Below, in pieces: positions 31,399-43,300 of a stretch of 64,000 nucleotides of DNA (its first letter is position 1; each line of letters opens with the position of its first letter). The notes beneath the pieces are model-generated. The model had not been told where the DNA came from. It saw only the letters and a program-made list of their open reading frames with translations, and ran no database searches. This DNA is from Taudactylus pleione (lineage: Eukaryota; Chordata; Amphibia; Anura; Myobatrachidae), in the NCBI GenBank assembly GCA_031769625.1, contig JAUIMM010000702.1, positions 2,588,501 to 2,652,500 of the forward strand, read 5' to 3'. The translations under genes and the position numbers were made by a program.

Positions 31399-31901
31399 GG
31401 GGATGCGTCATCATATCGATATTTACAATGTCGACAATCATAATGTTGACACCACAGTGTCGACAGTTAAAATGCAAACACTGTTGAAATGTCATTGTGG
31501 TACATGCTGACATTTGTAGGATGTTGATATAGTCACAGTATCATCAACTGAAATGTCGACATGTGAAATCCTGATATTCTCTGAATACCGACAGTTAGGG
31601 TTAGGCTGTTGAAGCGGAGGGCTAGGCACTAGGGGGGATGGTTAGGGGCGTTACTGGATCACTGGATGACAGAAAGTCATCCTTAGCTGACCGCTGGACC
31701 CAGAAGACACCACTGGAGCCACCTAACTAGGTAAGTCACCACTGGACCACCAGAAATGTTTTGTCGACATTCTAATCATGATGGTGTTGTCAATGTCAAC
31801 ATGCCAAGAATGTCAATATGATGAACATGTCGATGACCATGTCGACACTCATGTTGACATTATAAATGTCAACATGTTGATATCGACAAAAAAACTCAAC
31901 C
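31399..31901. mobile_element. TGTCGACA-rich MITE with 9-bp direct repeat
   Basis: Flanked by TGTCCCAAA at 31390-31398 and 31902-31910. The interior holds many copies of TGTCGACA/TGTTGACA palindromes and a GGTTAGG...GGCACTAGGGGG module shared with 3996-4370. The inverted ends are imperfect. Confidence 0.7.
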
Positions 31902-32016
31902 TGTCCCAAATAGTTCACAATAGTAAAATGACATTTAGTCTACCTTTAATTTAAAATATCATATTTGCATTGCATTTAATATATAAAAAAAGTTTGATTC
32001 ATGTTATCAATACTTT

Positions 32017-32221
32017 GGGCCTCATTTACTAACAAGTTTTATCACCAAAACGAGTGATAAATGTCACTGTGTATGATAAATGGTGCTCCAGCCAATCAGC
32101 TCCCAACTGTCAACTGTTAGAAAAATGACAGTTGGGAGCTAATTGGCTGGGGCACCATTTATCAAACACAGTGACATTTATCACTCGTTTTGGTGATAAA
32201 ACTCGTTAGTAAATGGGGGCC
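32017..32221. mobile_element. Foldback MITE, near-perfect 95-bp arms
   Basis: GGGCCTCATTTACTAACAAG opens it, and its complement with few mismatches closes it. Arms include TTATCACCAAAACGAGTGAT and GCCAATCAGCTCCCAACTGT. The loop is about 20 bases. Confidence 0.9.
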
Positions 32222-32674
32222 TTTATCTGGTATCTGGTAGAAACAGCACTACTATAAAATAAATAAGAAATGAGTCACTTTCAATATAATGACTATATAA
32301 TACTGTTTAGACAATGCTACAACACAGTATTATCTAAGTCATCTTTCAAACACTTGATAAAAGTTATCATGAGGCGACCTTTGTTATGGGGAACTATCAG
32401 ATCCAGCCAGATGTACCTATTCCAAGGTTAAAAGAGCATGACAAATATATGAGCTATTGGTGATATATGAATGAACTGCATTGTCATCCAGTATTTGCGC
32501 AACAATAGTTCTAATATAAATTGACAATTATAAAAGTAACTCTTAAAATATTTTTGGTGTAGAATAAGAATGGCAACCACGCTGTATTAAGGAGAGTAAT
32601 TGGAGGTAATCTACATAAAATAACTGGTTGAACAAGACAATCTCTGTTATGTAATGGTGTATGATTTCTTTTAA

Positions 32675-33104
32675 GGGGCCTATCCATTAGCAGATGTTTT
32701 TCTGAAAGATGAAAGACAAAAGATATCTACTGAAAATTCCGGTGGCTGTGCTGAAAGATATCTGGCGTGTACATGACAGATTTAGGCAAAAGACGAACGA
32801 TGAACGATATCGCATGACATCATTCAGGGAGTGGATTTTTTTCTCTGCAGTGTTCTGTAGCTGCTGCTAATATCTTTCGACTTTTTTCGTTCGTCGTTTA
32901 CCGCATATAAACTGCTAGATATTTTTAATATCTGGCAGCGATATGCGATAATTGACCAACATGTTGGAGAGATGAAAGATTCAATTTATCGGCCGCGGGA
33001 GTGCGCATCTGTCATCGTTCAGGGCCTATCCATAGCAGATAAATTGATTGACTGAACGATATATTGTTCAGTCGTTCAATTTATCTGCTAATGGACAGGC
33101 TCCT
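32675..33104. mobile_element. MITE with nested shorter foldback
   Basis: Ends GGGGCCTATCCATTAGCAGA and TCTGCTAATGGACAGGCTCC. A related start, AGGGCCTATCCATAGCAGAT, recurs inside at 33022, forming a second short foldback to the same right end. Confidence 0.7.
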
Positions 33105-33312
33105 TTAGAGAGATAAGAAGAATTAGATTCCGTGTTTTGGTGGCAAGTACAGTTGATGCAGAGTCTTACGCATTTCAAATGCATCTGTACTTACAAATTA
33201 ATAGGCGTAATTAGTTATTATATCAGGGCAGTAATTGGCTCTGTATGAATGGTTGTACTGCCCAACCAAGTTATTTCCCCAGCATTTCTGATTGGTTAGC
33301 AAGGGAAGATAC

Positions 33313-35915
33313 CAGTGGCGGGCTGGGCCGGGGGGCAGGGTGCAATCTGCCCACCAGGCCAGTACAATTGTGCAGAACTAGGGCCGCAGCAGCGCTGTCT
33401 GTGTACTATGCCTGACAGCCGGGAAAGTTCCCCCATCTGCCTCTTGGCTGTCAGTGTCTGCTGTGGAACAGTGAAGTTAGGCTGAGAAGGGGCCGGCTTA
33501 TACAGACGGGGCCGTCAGGGGGGTTCAGGAGTTACAAGTGTTTAGGACAGAAGCAGATGGAGTGTGGCCGGGGATTTAAACTACAAACTGCTCCTCTGAT
33601 CAGTGATTGCAGAAGGGCTGGATTATGATGGAAGAACCTGCCCTGGGAGGAAACCCCTGTCACAGACATGTTTCCCTCAGCCCCCCCACCAGATCAGCAC
33701 CACTTCCTCGGCTCTGCAGTAGCCCCGCCCCCAGCTCTCTTCCTCTCTTCTCTTCCTTCCTCCGAGTCCCTGCTTTCATTGGCACGGCACAGAAGAAGGC
33801 TGGCACTGTAGCTACGGAGCACACCACACCACAGAGGTACTCCCTTTCCTTTGTAGTCTCTCTCTGTCCCTTTCTCCCCTGCAATCTGTCTCACTGTCAC
33901 CTTCTCCCCTGCAGTATCTCCCCCTGTCCCCTTCTCCCCTGCAGTATCTCCCCCTGTCCCTTTCTCCCCTGCAGTATCTCCCCCTGTCCCCTTCTCCCCT
34001 GCAGTATCTCCCCCTGTCCCTTTCTCCCCTGCAGTATCTCCCCCTGTCCCCTTCTCCCCTGCAGTATCTCCCCCTGTCCCCTTATCCCCTGCTGTATCTC
34101 CCCCTGTCCCCTTCTCCCCTGCAGTATCTCCCCCTGTCCCTTTCTCCCCTGCAGTATCTCCCCCTGTCCCTTTCTCCCCTGCAGTATCTCCCCCTGTCCC
34201 TTTCTCCCCTGCAGTATCTCCCCCTGTCCCTTTCTCCCCTGCAGTATCTCCCTCACTGTCCCTTTCTCCCCTGCAGTATCTCCCCCTGTCCCCTTATCCC
34301 CTGCCGTCTCTCACTGTCCCTTTTTCCCTTGCTGTCTCCCTCACTGTCCCTTTTTCCCCTGCAGTATCTCCCCCTGTCCCCTTATCCCCTGCCGTCTCTC
34401 ACTGTCCCTTTTTCCCTTGCTGTCTTCCTCACTGTCCCTTTTTATGCTACACAACCCTTCCCATCTGTGCCTCTGCCCTCTTTACTCACATGTGCCTATG
34501 GTCCCTCCCCGCATGTGTCCCCCTTTCCCCTTACAGCATGGCTGGTGGCTGCAATCAGAATTAAGTCCATATCCAATTAGCCACGAAAAGCCGTGTTTTG
34601 GCTATAAGTGTTCACAGGTGCAAAGTTTTCGCACAAAACTGCGTATCGTGCAATGCTATTGCCAAAGTTTTTTCATGTGGAAAAACTCCATAGACAAAAA
34701 ATTGCTAACTGTTTTCACCCTCTCAGGACAGGTGAAAAAATGTGCAAAATCCCTATTTTTGGTTAAAAATGTGGGGACCCCTATGTCCCTAATGGCAACT
34801 TAGGCAAAAATTATTTTTTAATTTGGCCAATAATGACATAATTTTGGGGTGAAATATTAAAAGTATTGGAAAATGGATTTCAAGTAAAAGGTCAGATATT
34901 TTGGGGGGCTCTATGGATTGGACATGTATTTTAAACATTGTAGGTGGCTGCACCAGGTGTATTTTTCCACACACCTTTAGGACACAAAATACACTTGCCC
35001 CCGTTTTCATGTACTGTATACCTAATTTAAGTGCAGTATTTATTTTGGCCCAAAAAACTTGTGTTTTTTCATTTTTCCAATGTTATACAAATATGCATAA
35101 AACAGCCATTTAACTCAGTTTAAGAACCCCAAATACTTTTCTTAGGGTCACTAATACACTTATATATTGATTTACTATGTCAGTTAGGCTTTTTGTGGGG
35201 TACAGACCGATTTCCCCAAATTCACCAGTACTTTTCGCTAGTTTGTCGTGCAAATGCATTTTCATGTCTTTGTAGTGCGAAAAATGGGAGCGCGCATAGA
35301 AAAAATACACGAAAATATCGCACCAAAACACGCAAATTTTGCAAAAACTTCTCCGACGTTAAGTTTTTGCTTTTTTCGCAGATAATTGTTTATGGCCCTT
35401 AGTGTAGATGGATGGAGGATCAATCGCGTTCAACGCCACAAAACTGAACCTAAGGAGAGCAGGTAAGCACAATTTTCTGTTACTAAGGGGCATATTTATC
35501 ACAATCCACATTTTTAAATTGGATGTGATAAATATTTTTTGGCAAATTTGTAATGTGTATATTAATATATTCACCTACATTTACTAAACGTCTCTTGCCA
35601 GTAGATGTGCTCCAATAAGAGCCGGTCCTGTTAAAGAGCTGGAAGCAGTGTCATAGTGTAATACTATCACACTGCTTCCTGGTTCGGGTCCACGGTGTAC
35701 AACACTGTACATGCGCGGCTATCAGATCCAGAGCACCTTGCTGTAGAACAATTTGCTAAATTGTACCCCATAGGCTACTATAGGGTAATGCCATATGTAG
35801 ATGGCATTACTCTATCAGGGCCAAGTTCCGGAATGCTTCACAGTGTGCTGATAGAAAAGCCGGGGCCACTTGCTTGTGTTTGCCCCCCAGGCTGAAAGTT
35901 GCCAGCCAGCCCCTG
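33313..35915. mobile_element. Non-autonomous hAT transposon, copy 2
   Basis: The left end CAGTGGCGGGCTGGGCC and right end GCCAGCCAGCCCCTG match the ends of copy 1 in opposite orientation. A perfect 8-bp duplication GAAGATAC lies at 33305-33312 and 35916-35923. No transposase frame is convincing. The long plus-strand frame from 33607 is minisatellite-driven. Confidence 0.9.
33895..34430. repeat. Minisatellite, 30-bp unit
   Basis: About 17 units of CCCCTGTCCCTTTCTCCCCT followed by GCAGTATCTC. It is strongly pyrimidine-biased. Confidence 0.95.
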
Positions 35916-36187
35916 GAAGATACTATAGGCCAGATTCAATTAGTCATGAGCACCATGATTGTGAAGTCCCATGTGACATTAAAATGCATTTCGCTAAATA
36001 TTTTCACATTCCCTTAGAAAAGCCATTGTATCGATGTGGCATATTAACTCTGCAGTGTGCGAACTGTGTGAAGTAAAGTGTGGAGATCAACATGAACCCC
36101 AAAAGAGTACCAAATAAGATAGAAGGACAGTTTAGTTAGTGGCCATATGCAAAGTAATGAATGCAAGAATATGATGTCAAATTATTT

Positions 36188-36408
36188 GGGATGTGCAGGC
36201 TCGGATTAGTTCGGATTTTCCTGCCAAGTTCGGATATTTCCCGCCAAAAATCGGGTCTCAGAGGCAAAACACCATCTTTAATGGACAAACATCATCTTTC
36301 ATGGACTTTTGAAAGATGACGTGTTGCCTTTTTTTTGAGACCCGATTTTTCGTGGGAAAAATCCGAACTTGGTGGGAAAATCCAATCTGATCCGAGCCTG
36401 CACATCCC
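36188..36408. mobile_element. Foldback MITE, GGGATGTGCAGGCTCGGAT ends
   Basis: Terminal inverted repeats GGGATGTGCAGGCTCGGAT and ATCCGAGCCTGCACATCCC, with largely complementary interior (CGGGTCTCA, TGAGACCCG). Confidence 0.9.
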
Positions 36409-36493
36409 TACAAATTATACATTTTGCAGACTTTATAAATGATGGAAACATGATAGACAGCAAGTGTATTTCAGCAAATGAAAGTGTCTAGTG

Positions 36494-36813
36494 CAGTGGT
36501 TCCCAAACTGTGCGCTGCGGCACCCTGGGGTGCCTCGGGACACTTGCAGGGGTGCCTCAGGTTGGTGCTCCAGCTCCAAATCAAGTTATTTATGACCAAT
36601 GTAATATAAATATGTGGACAAACAGAAGCACAAACCTGTCACTCACTACATAACTGAGCCTAAGGATGACAGATCAGCACAATCTACTTCATTTTACTAC
36701 TTCACTACATTTTTTTCTTATTTTCTCAATAACAAACTTTTGGCTCAGGGGTGCCATGAAAACAATTCTGATGCAGTAGGGTGCCGTGATTCAAAAAAGT
36801 TTGGGAACCACTG
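36494..36813. mobile_element. hAT-like MITE (CAGTGGTTCCCAAAC ends)
   Basis: Inverted ends CAGTGGTTCCCAAACTG and AGTTTGGGAACCACTG, flanked by GTCTAGTG (36486-36493) and GTCTAGTT (36814-36821). 320 bp, no coding. Confidence 0.85.
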
Positions 36814-37526
36814 GTCTAGTTTACTGTGGGCTACATTAATATGTTTCTACATTGATTTTTAAGTCTGTATATAGAAAATTTTAAGAAGTTGTAAAAAAAA
36901 TTTAATAAAACTTGAAGTTCACATGGGCAAGTTCAGAAACCATCCATCAATATAACACCCAACATACATATCTCACATCATTTAATACATGTTTCTGCTT
37001 TTTAGAGATAATGACAAAAAAAATGACTTGTCTTTAATGGCCATATATTCCTATTTAGAAACCTCTAACTATGTTATTATTGATTGGGAGGGGAGCCCTA
37101 GGTGTACTGCACCATGAGGACAGAATTGCAAAGCTGCACACAAGCAGCTTTGCAATTTCGACCTTTCTAAAATGCAAATGCAGTGCTGCGACCTTGACAC
37201 AGTCACGGTTTTGGGGGCCGGAGTAAGGGGGAGACCCCCGGCCAGCGGGACCCGTGGCTGCCTCAAAGATGATGGTTGTTCAGTGTATATGAATGACCAT
37301 TATCTATAGATAATATCTGCAGATCACTCAATATGCAGATATATCTGTGCAGTGTGTACCCAGCATAACTGTCGTTTTACAGGCTTTGCTTGAAAAATTA
37401 CAGTAGGTTTGTACTTTATCTGTCTTCAAGGCTTGATACAAATCCCCCTAGAGACCTGCGCTAACTTAAAACAAATTTTTAATTGTATAGCAAAAGCTTT
37501 TTGTCCAAGTCAAGAATTATTGAGTC

Positions 37527-39741
37527 GACTTCCAGTGGGCGGGGCACCTGGAGTGGCCACTTTCTATACGTGCTCCGGACCACGCTGCATAGAATAGAGA
37601 TTCAATGGAGCATACACATGGTCAGATATGTCAGATGAACGATTTTACCAACGATTTGAATGATTGAACGATTTTATACAGTATTAAATTTAATGGAATC
37701 ATCCAAACCTGACTGCAAACACATCAGATGTCAGATATCGTTATATGACAAGCGGGAACATGCATCGTTCATCGTTGCAGGCTCACGTGTCAGCTTTTCT
37801 TTCAGATATGAACGATTGAACGATTTTTAAAATCATCTTTCAGATCTGACAGAAAATCTGACCGTGTGTTGTGTATGCACCATAGTAGTAGATTTACCCC
37901 CAGATTATCTCACTACTGGAGCCCATACCTATCTTTACACTTGGCTGTAACTTTTAATCCAGGTCCCGAGTCTGGAGCCACTCTTATCGCGCCGGAGTCC
38001 GGCCTGAAGATCTCCAGGCATGTATGATCGCCCGCAGTCATCTTGGGGCGCGACCATTGGGGGGAGTACTTGCAGGCCTCTCCCACTGCACTGTTCTTTA
38101 CCTCACAGTAATATACACTGCTCGGACTTGCTCTATTAGAAATCCTGCTGCTTGCAGCCATATTCCTATATTGTATTCATGTTACTGGATTTTTCTGCCC
38201 GAACGTGGTCTCAGTTTACTGCTGGCTTCGATTGAGGTACCTCTTGCACTTCTGTGCTAGTCACTAATGGCAACCCAAAGTCTATTGAAAATGGATACTG
38301 AGCTTGTTTCTCGCTTGGCAAAGGAACTGGGTGACCTGTTATTATCATACTTGGATGATCGTTTTCACAGCATATTGTTTCGTTTTGGACACCTTCATGG
38401 ATTTAATTGCTCCTCCCATCCCAGGCTACAGATATACCTGTGACTGTGAATCTGTTACCTGCTGAAATGCCCAGACATACAGCTTTATTTCCCCAGCGAG
38501 TGGAACAAGTGAATCCAACTATATCTAATCTCCTTTAATTTGAGGAGTCGTGCCTTGACTTATGATGGAATATGTTTCTCCTCCTAGACAATTGAACAAT
38601 ATGGTGTCTGCTTTTTTTCATTACAGGCTGCACATTGTGGGGATGCCTTTGGTGCAGGCTTTCCAATGGCTGACTAGGAGATTACTACTTAAAATGTGTC
38701 TGTTAGATGTTGCTTTCTGCAGTTCTCAGTCTACCCCACCAGAATTGACTTCATGGTTATTGTTTATGTGGCAGTTTATTTTGCCCCCCATCAAGTTAGT
38801 TCTGCTTGTGTTTTGGGGCCTTTTAGGGGCAATTACATGAAGATGTGGTTAGTAATTCCTGTCATCTTGCTTCACTCCTGCTAACCATGTTTTCACACAA
38901 TGTCTCTGGTTTATGATTGGTCCGCAGCCCTTCATACTAAGAGGAATTTTCATGATTTTATCTCACATTTCTCTTTGAGTAAGGGGTTGTCTGTGATGCT
39001 CTTATCCTTATAGTTTCTGTATGTTTTTCAATATAAGTTAGTTAATGGTAGGTTATGTTTATGTTTTTGTCCTATTTTGTCTATGGCCCACTAGGCTTAT
39101 TTAGCCAATTTCCAATTTTTGCTTGTGTATGCACAGATAGATAATTTCATTTTGTATTTCCTCAAGCCTTGCTATTTAAATAATGTTTTTCTTAACTTCT
39201 GTTCTCACAAATGGGATATCTCTTTTGTTTATTGCACCTTCAATTTCATTATCTGAATATCCGTTTACCTATTGGTGCATAGTCCACACCTTATGGATCA
39301 TTTAATAATAGTCTACAGTTTACCCTTCATCAAAATACATAGATGTACTTCCTCTTTATTATATAGCACCTTCAATTTTATTTCTTTAAAATCTGTTAGC
39401 CCCTATTGGTGCATAATTTAAAGCCTATAGGTAATTTGATAAGAGTTCTACTTTTACTTTCTGACCATGGGCTGCGTGAGTAGAGGCATTGCATTATTCC
39501 ATTATTAATCTAGTCTCCATTGAACATATGTCTTTTATGTGTTTTTCATATGAAAATCTGTCTCTCTGTCTCATATGATGTACCTATTATGATTTGTTTG
39601 TTGGTTTGAACTACAAGTTGCACTATAATGTCTATGGTACCATTTTTCTTTTTTCTTTGTGATTTGTAAGTAACTTACTTATTTCTGCTTGCGTAAGCTG
39701 TTTTGATGCAATTGCTTCAATAAAAAAAAATATGTTTAAAA
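37527..39741 (+). mobile_element. LINE-like retroposon, 2.2 kb, 15-bp target duplication
   Basis: AAGAATTATTGAGTC at 37512-37526 is repeated exactly at 39742-39756. The insert starts GACTTCCAGTGGGCGGGGC, a GC-rich 5' end of L1 type, and ends AATAAAAAAAAATATGTTTA plus A-rich sequence. No RT motifs are found, so it is internally deleted or a non-autonomous derivative. A MITE is inserted at 37608-37882. Short frames near 38280-38880 carry no recognisable domain. Confidence 0.7.
37608..37882. mobile_element. MITE inside the LINE-like insert
   Basis: Ends GGAGCATACACATGGTCAGA and TCTGACCGTGTGTTGTGTAT are inverted. The interior repeats ATGAACGATT in both orientations. Confidence 0.65.
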
Positions 39742-39756
39742 AAGAATTATTGAGTC

Positions 39757-40554
39757 TATCCCTATAGCTTTGTCAATTTAGAGCTGTGTGCACCACTTGA
39801 GGCTGGGTATAAAGGATGTTACTCTTGATTGACATTTTTAATTTATTGTTGTGTACAATCACATAAGTGGGAAGATGAGGGCTTTACGGCATGGGAAAAC
39901 ACCGTTGGACTAGGTATGGAGGAAAATTTTAATATTTTTATGTTTTTGTGGACTTTATTAATATAGAGGATGGGGTATGTTTTTGTAAGTTGTTCAATTA
40001 AAGTCTTGAAACATGTATGTTTGTTTGTTTATTACTCTCTTAAGTATAATTGATCCACATATCCCCTGGGTGATGGGGGTCTGCATAATGAGAATATGGA
40101 TGTCATCCATGGATTCCATGCATTATGGACAAATAAATCCTTGCCCATTATGTATGGAACCCAGAAATGGCAGTGCCCCAGAAACTTTTCATTACAGTAC
40201 TAGTTACCTATTTATCCCAATACAGGCATCCAGCCCTGCACTGACCAGTCTGGGAACTGGTTTTTACAATGACATGGGAGACCCTACACAGCTAGTTTTT
40301 CCATTATACCATTAATTAGTATGGACTAGCTAGAGTGGGGCTATTTATAGATCCTGCAGGGGTTCATGCTGACCATGAATTTTTTTTAATATTATGTTAG
40401 ACCCCAAACTACTTAGCCTTATGTTTATTGGTTGATTTGAACTATCTTTACAGGAGTTTGGCCTGTTAACACTTGTAAGCCAATCCCAATAGAATAATAA
40501 TGACATTCCTATCTAAAAACAGATTAGTCTCTATTATTGGTTGCCATGGCTTAT
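39757..40554. other. No gene seen
   Basis: AT-rich sequence without family signatures. Confidence 0.5.
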
Positions 40555-40557
40555 GCC

Positions 40558-40775
40558 GGGTACACACTGGCCGAAATATTGGCCGATCAATTGATCGGCC
40601 AATATATCGTGCCCCCGTCGGCCAGTGTGTACAGATGATATGTCTGTGAACAACGTTGTTCACAGACATATCGCATTGGCTGTGCTGCACAGCCAATGAA
40701 CAGATATGTCTGCAGACATATCTGTCCATCAGCAAGTGTGTACGGGCGATCAGCCAAGTGCCCGTACACAGGGGT
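40558..40775. mobile_element. Palindrome-rich MITE (GGGTACACACTGGCCGA end)
   Basis: It is built from short perfect palindromes: TTGGCCGATCAATTGATCGG, TGAACAACGTTGTTCA, GATATGTCTGCAGACATATC. The right side ends CAAGTGCCCGTACAC. Confidence 0.75.
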
Positions 40776-41307
40776 GCAGAGAGGGAGGGGGAGCCGCGAG
40801 CTAACATTTCTCCTTAGTACAAATTCCCCAGATATAAGTAAGAACCACCAAATATATGGCCCAGCACTTCTTACTTATGTGTTCGGGAGCACTTTGTTGT
40901 GGCTTTCAAGATCTACCATAACTGTACAAATCATGTAAAAACGTGTCCCATCTGGGCCGCTAATGCCGTCTTTTGTGCCTTCTTCATATTACTATCATAT
41001 TATTAAAGCAAATATTCTATTTTTATCTTTTAATAATTAATAACTAATTATATTTCTTTTAGTAACATACTAGCAAGGTTATACACTTTTAAATAATTAG
41101 CATAATTCTTTTAAAAAAGATTGCAATTTTCATTAACAATTGATCCTCAATAACGTTTACTTATATTATAAAATGGTAGTATCATATTGTCAAATACAAT
41201 TCAATATTTCAATATGATTTACCTATATATGTGGGGATGTATTGGGGAGGGGAGGATTGCATAGCATCCTTCGTTTAGGCCATATCGCCAAGCAAACTAA
41301 ACACACA

Positions 41308-41625
41308 GGGGGCGATTCAATTCAACGCGAAGAGCTATTCAATTCAGTACGCTGTGTGGTCGGAGAATGCCGGTTATCGCATCTTAACAAAGGTGTTAAG
41401 GTGTGTTAACCGGCATTCTCTGACCAAAGTGACGGGCGCGCGGCTGTTAGAGCCGCACTAACCAGAAAAACAGCTGCGCGCCCGGCACTTTGGTTGGATT
41501 TCTCCTCGCATCCCGAGGGGGGTGCGAGAAATAATTATTAGCACACCCAAACAGCGCACTGAATTGAATAGCTCCGGGAGCTCGCCCCCGGCGCTATTCA
41601 ATTCGCATTGAATTGAATCTCCATC
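41308..41625. mobile_element. MITE, GGGGGCGATTCAATTCAACG ends
   Basis: The left end is mirrored by GCATTGAATTGAATCTCC. The interior has GAGAATGCCGGTTA and TAACCGGCATTCTC as inverted arms, and GCCGGGCGCGCAGCTG-type complements. Confidence 0.8.
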
Positions 41626-43075
41626 ACAGACTCCATCTTGGAATGTTGGGAAATACCCTATACTAAATTCATAAAGCATCCTCTTATGTCCCATTCCAAA
41701 CTGTTATTAATTCAACTCCCATGATACTACAGTCTCCATAGACCACAAACGTGATGCATTGGCAAATGCAGAGGGCAAGGGTCCAGTTGCCCAGAAACCC
41801 CCCCTCCAGGTCCAGACCAATCCAGACTTAATCCAATGCTCCATGGAAAAATTGGATTATGAAATAGTGACCACATCTGTGATAAAAACATTCAGCTCAG
41901 ATGGGCTGACCCTACTGTCACATCGAGCGGATTACTGTGATCACTTACCCTGTATATGTCTGAAGTATAGCATACACTGCAGTTTGTATGAGGCATATAT
42001 AGCTTGTTAAGTGTCAATTATGCCCTCTACATGAACTTGCCACACTCGCTCTAAAATCAAGCATTTGGAATCCCCCCATCTCTAGAAATTCTGAGTTTGC
42101 CCCTGTGATGCCTGACCTATTTAAAACTACAGTCACATCCATGCCTAAAACACTGATAATAGCCTATAGTTGTTTCTATGATAATCTAGCTCATTGTACA
42201 AACAAATTCAGACATCATTACAATACTATCATGATGCAGCTCTATATGCTACAGAGCCCCCTCATGCCCTTATATGCCAGTCACGCTCCCCTATGCCCTA
42301 TAGTTATCTGCAGCATGGATGTGGCTGCATACACAGAGTTGCATAATCATCCCTCTTCCTTTTTTTCTTGAATTTTCTGTTTCTTCCTGCTCTCAATGTC
42401 CCACCCCCATCACTGACTTCAAGTCCCTCGCCACTTGCTTGGGGGCTTCCCCCTCCAGCTTGGCCCCATCCCCATCATTCACCTAAGGTCCCTCATTGTT
42501 TGCTTGATGCAACTCTTCCCCTTCAGTCTGGCCTGCTCCGGTACTGTAGTCAAGAAAGCAGGCATTGCATAAAGAGGCAGGCTCAAGTGTTAGGTCAAGG
42601 GTCCATCTTTTCCAGTTCGGACGGTTTCCAGTCATTGCCCATCTAGAATTAACAAACCTCCAGACTCTGGCTAGAGCTACTGATTTCCGGTCACCATCTC
42701 CATCTCCCCATTTTGAAGACTCACCTTTGGGCCACCTCTTCTTTTGTAACTTGAAATCCTTAATAATTTCCTAGCCATCAGCTACATCAGGATGTTCCAC
42801 ACCTAGAAGGCCAATCTTGTCCAACTTACATTTATTTATTGATCAGGTGTCCTACTGGACATCCTGATGATAATTAGACACATGGAAAAGCAGTGTCCAA
42901 GGAATAACTACCCCATAGATCACAGTAGGCCCCTGATATCAGGCTAGGTATGCTGTTAACATATAGCAGATAAGCTATGATGTTTAATGTATGAAAGGCA
43001 TTATCTAGATTTAGTGAAATTCATATAATTCCTGACACAGTGTCCTTAATGTCAAAACGTCTGATTATTACATCA
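41626..43075. other. No gene seen
   Basis: Mixed low-complexity sequence. Pyrimidine-rich CCCCATC/CCACCCCCATCAC stretches around 42400-42480 are weakly repetitive. Confidence 0.45.
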
Positions 43076-43077
43076 GC

Positions 43078-43300
43078 TCATTTACATCAGCTGTCATTAG
43101 TACCAGTCCGCAAGCCAATCAGCGGCGGCTTCACATTAGCGGCCGCTCATTGGCTGGGACCCACGTGGACTTAGCCAATTAGCGGCTCTTCCTTTGAAGT
43201 CCACGTGGGTCCCAACCAATGAGCGGCCGCTAATGTTAAGCCACCGCTCCTTGGCTCGCAGCCCGGTACTAATGACAGCTCAATCCCATGTGCTGTCATT
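43078..43300. repeat. Long imperfect inverted repeat (foldback)
   Basis: CAGCTGTCATTAGTACC...GCGGCCGCTCATTGGCTGGG with ACCCACGTGGACTT is mirrored by AAGTCCACGTGGGTCCCAAC...GGTACTAATGACAGCT. Arms are about 100 bp with a short loop near 43180. Confidence 0.85.

Noticed and set aside
33607..34803. 398-residue open frame with ISPCPLLPCS repeats
   Set aside because: It is produced by the 30-bp minisatellite inside a non-autonomous hAT. The unit length is a multiple of three, so all frames stay open on both strands.
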